Source of the DNA: Dromaius novaehollandiae
Taxonomy: Eukaryota > Chordata > Aves > Casuariiformes > Dromaiidae
Assembly: GCF_036370855.1 (NCBI RefSeq)
Contig: NC_088113.1
Coordinates: forward strand, 15,396,501 to 15,460,500
Direction: 5' to 3'
Length of the DNA stretch: 64,000 nucleotides
Below are positions 63,891 to 64,000 of this stretch, one piece after another. The stretch's first letter is position 1. Each line of letters begins with the position of its first letter. The position numbers and the translations under genes were made by a program. The notes beneath the pieces are model-generated. The model searched no databases. It saw only the letters and a list, made by a program, of their open reading frames with translations, and was not told the DNA's origin.

Positions 63891-64000
63891 GTACCAGGAG
63901 ATTAATATGATTAGGGTGATGATGTGTCAGCCATATGGAGATTTCATGCCTGGACTCTTGTAAGGGATTTCTAAAGTCTGGCCGAAGCAGAGCACAGGCA

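Larger units (their letters stand above)
45933..64000. other. Intergenic DNA downstream of PCK1
   Basis: No gene could be supported. Open frames up to 160 codons occur but start at non-ATG codons or lack homology and splice-consistent partners. In human the next genes are ZBP1 and PMEPA1, both convergent with PCK1, and neither was recognised here. Two GC/CpG-rich patches (about 50940-51300 and 63335-63530), several homopolymers and an old dispersed repeat at the right end are the only landmarks. Confidence 0.6.

Overview
This window looks like nuclear DNA from a sauropsid, most likely a bird. The genes have vertebrate GT-AG introns, and interspersed repeats are sparse. The PCK1 protein that can be spliced from it closely resembles the chicken enzyme as I remember it. 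Two genes lie head to head, CTCFL on the minus strand and PCK1 on the plus strand. Their 5' ends face each other across about 12.6 kb, the same arrangement as on human 20q13.

Layout. 1-11577: AT-rich DNA beyond the 3' end of CTCFL with no recognisable gene; it holds two old MIR-like fragments. 11578-25660: CTCFL (BORIS), ten coding exons read from high to low coordinates, starting downstream of a CpG island at about 24700-25660. All exons join in frame into a 649-residue protein with 11 zinc fingers. 25660-38100: intergenic, holding simple repeats and one poly(A)-tailed insertion-like segment. 38131-45932: PCK1, with a compact CRE/NF1/TATA promoter, one non-coding exon and nine coding exons, giving a 622-residue cytosolic PEP carboxykinase with all catalytic residues present. 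45933-64000: somewhat GC-richer intergenic DNA with no gene I can support; ZBP1, the mammalian downstream neighbour of PCK1, was not seen.

The two genes are neighbours by synteny, not by a shared pathway. PCK1 makes phosphoenolpyruvate from oxaloacetate for gluconeogenesis and glyceroneogenesis, and its promoter carries a consensus cAMP-response element. CTCFL is the CTCF paralogue that reads CTCF-like DNA sites. The most notable point is that CTCFL appears fully intact. My recollection of published work is that only traces were reported in chicken, so an intact copy suggests a lineage that kept the gene. Its core DNA-reading fingers are conserved, but fingers 5, 9 and 10 carry changes in the base-reading helices.
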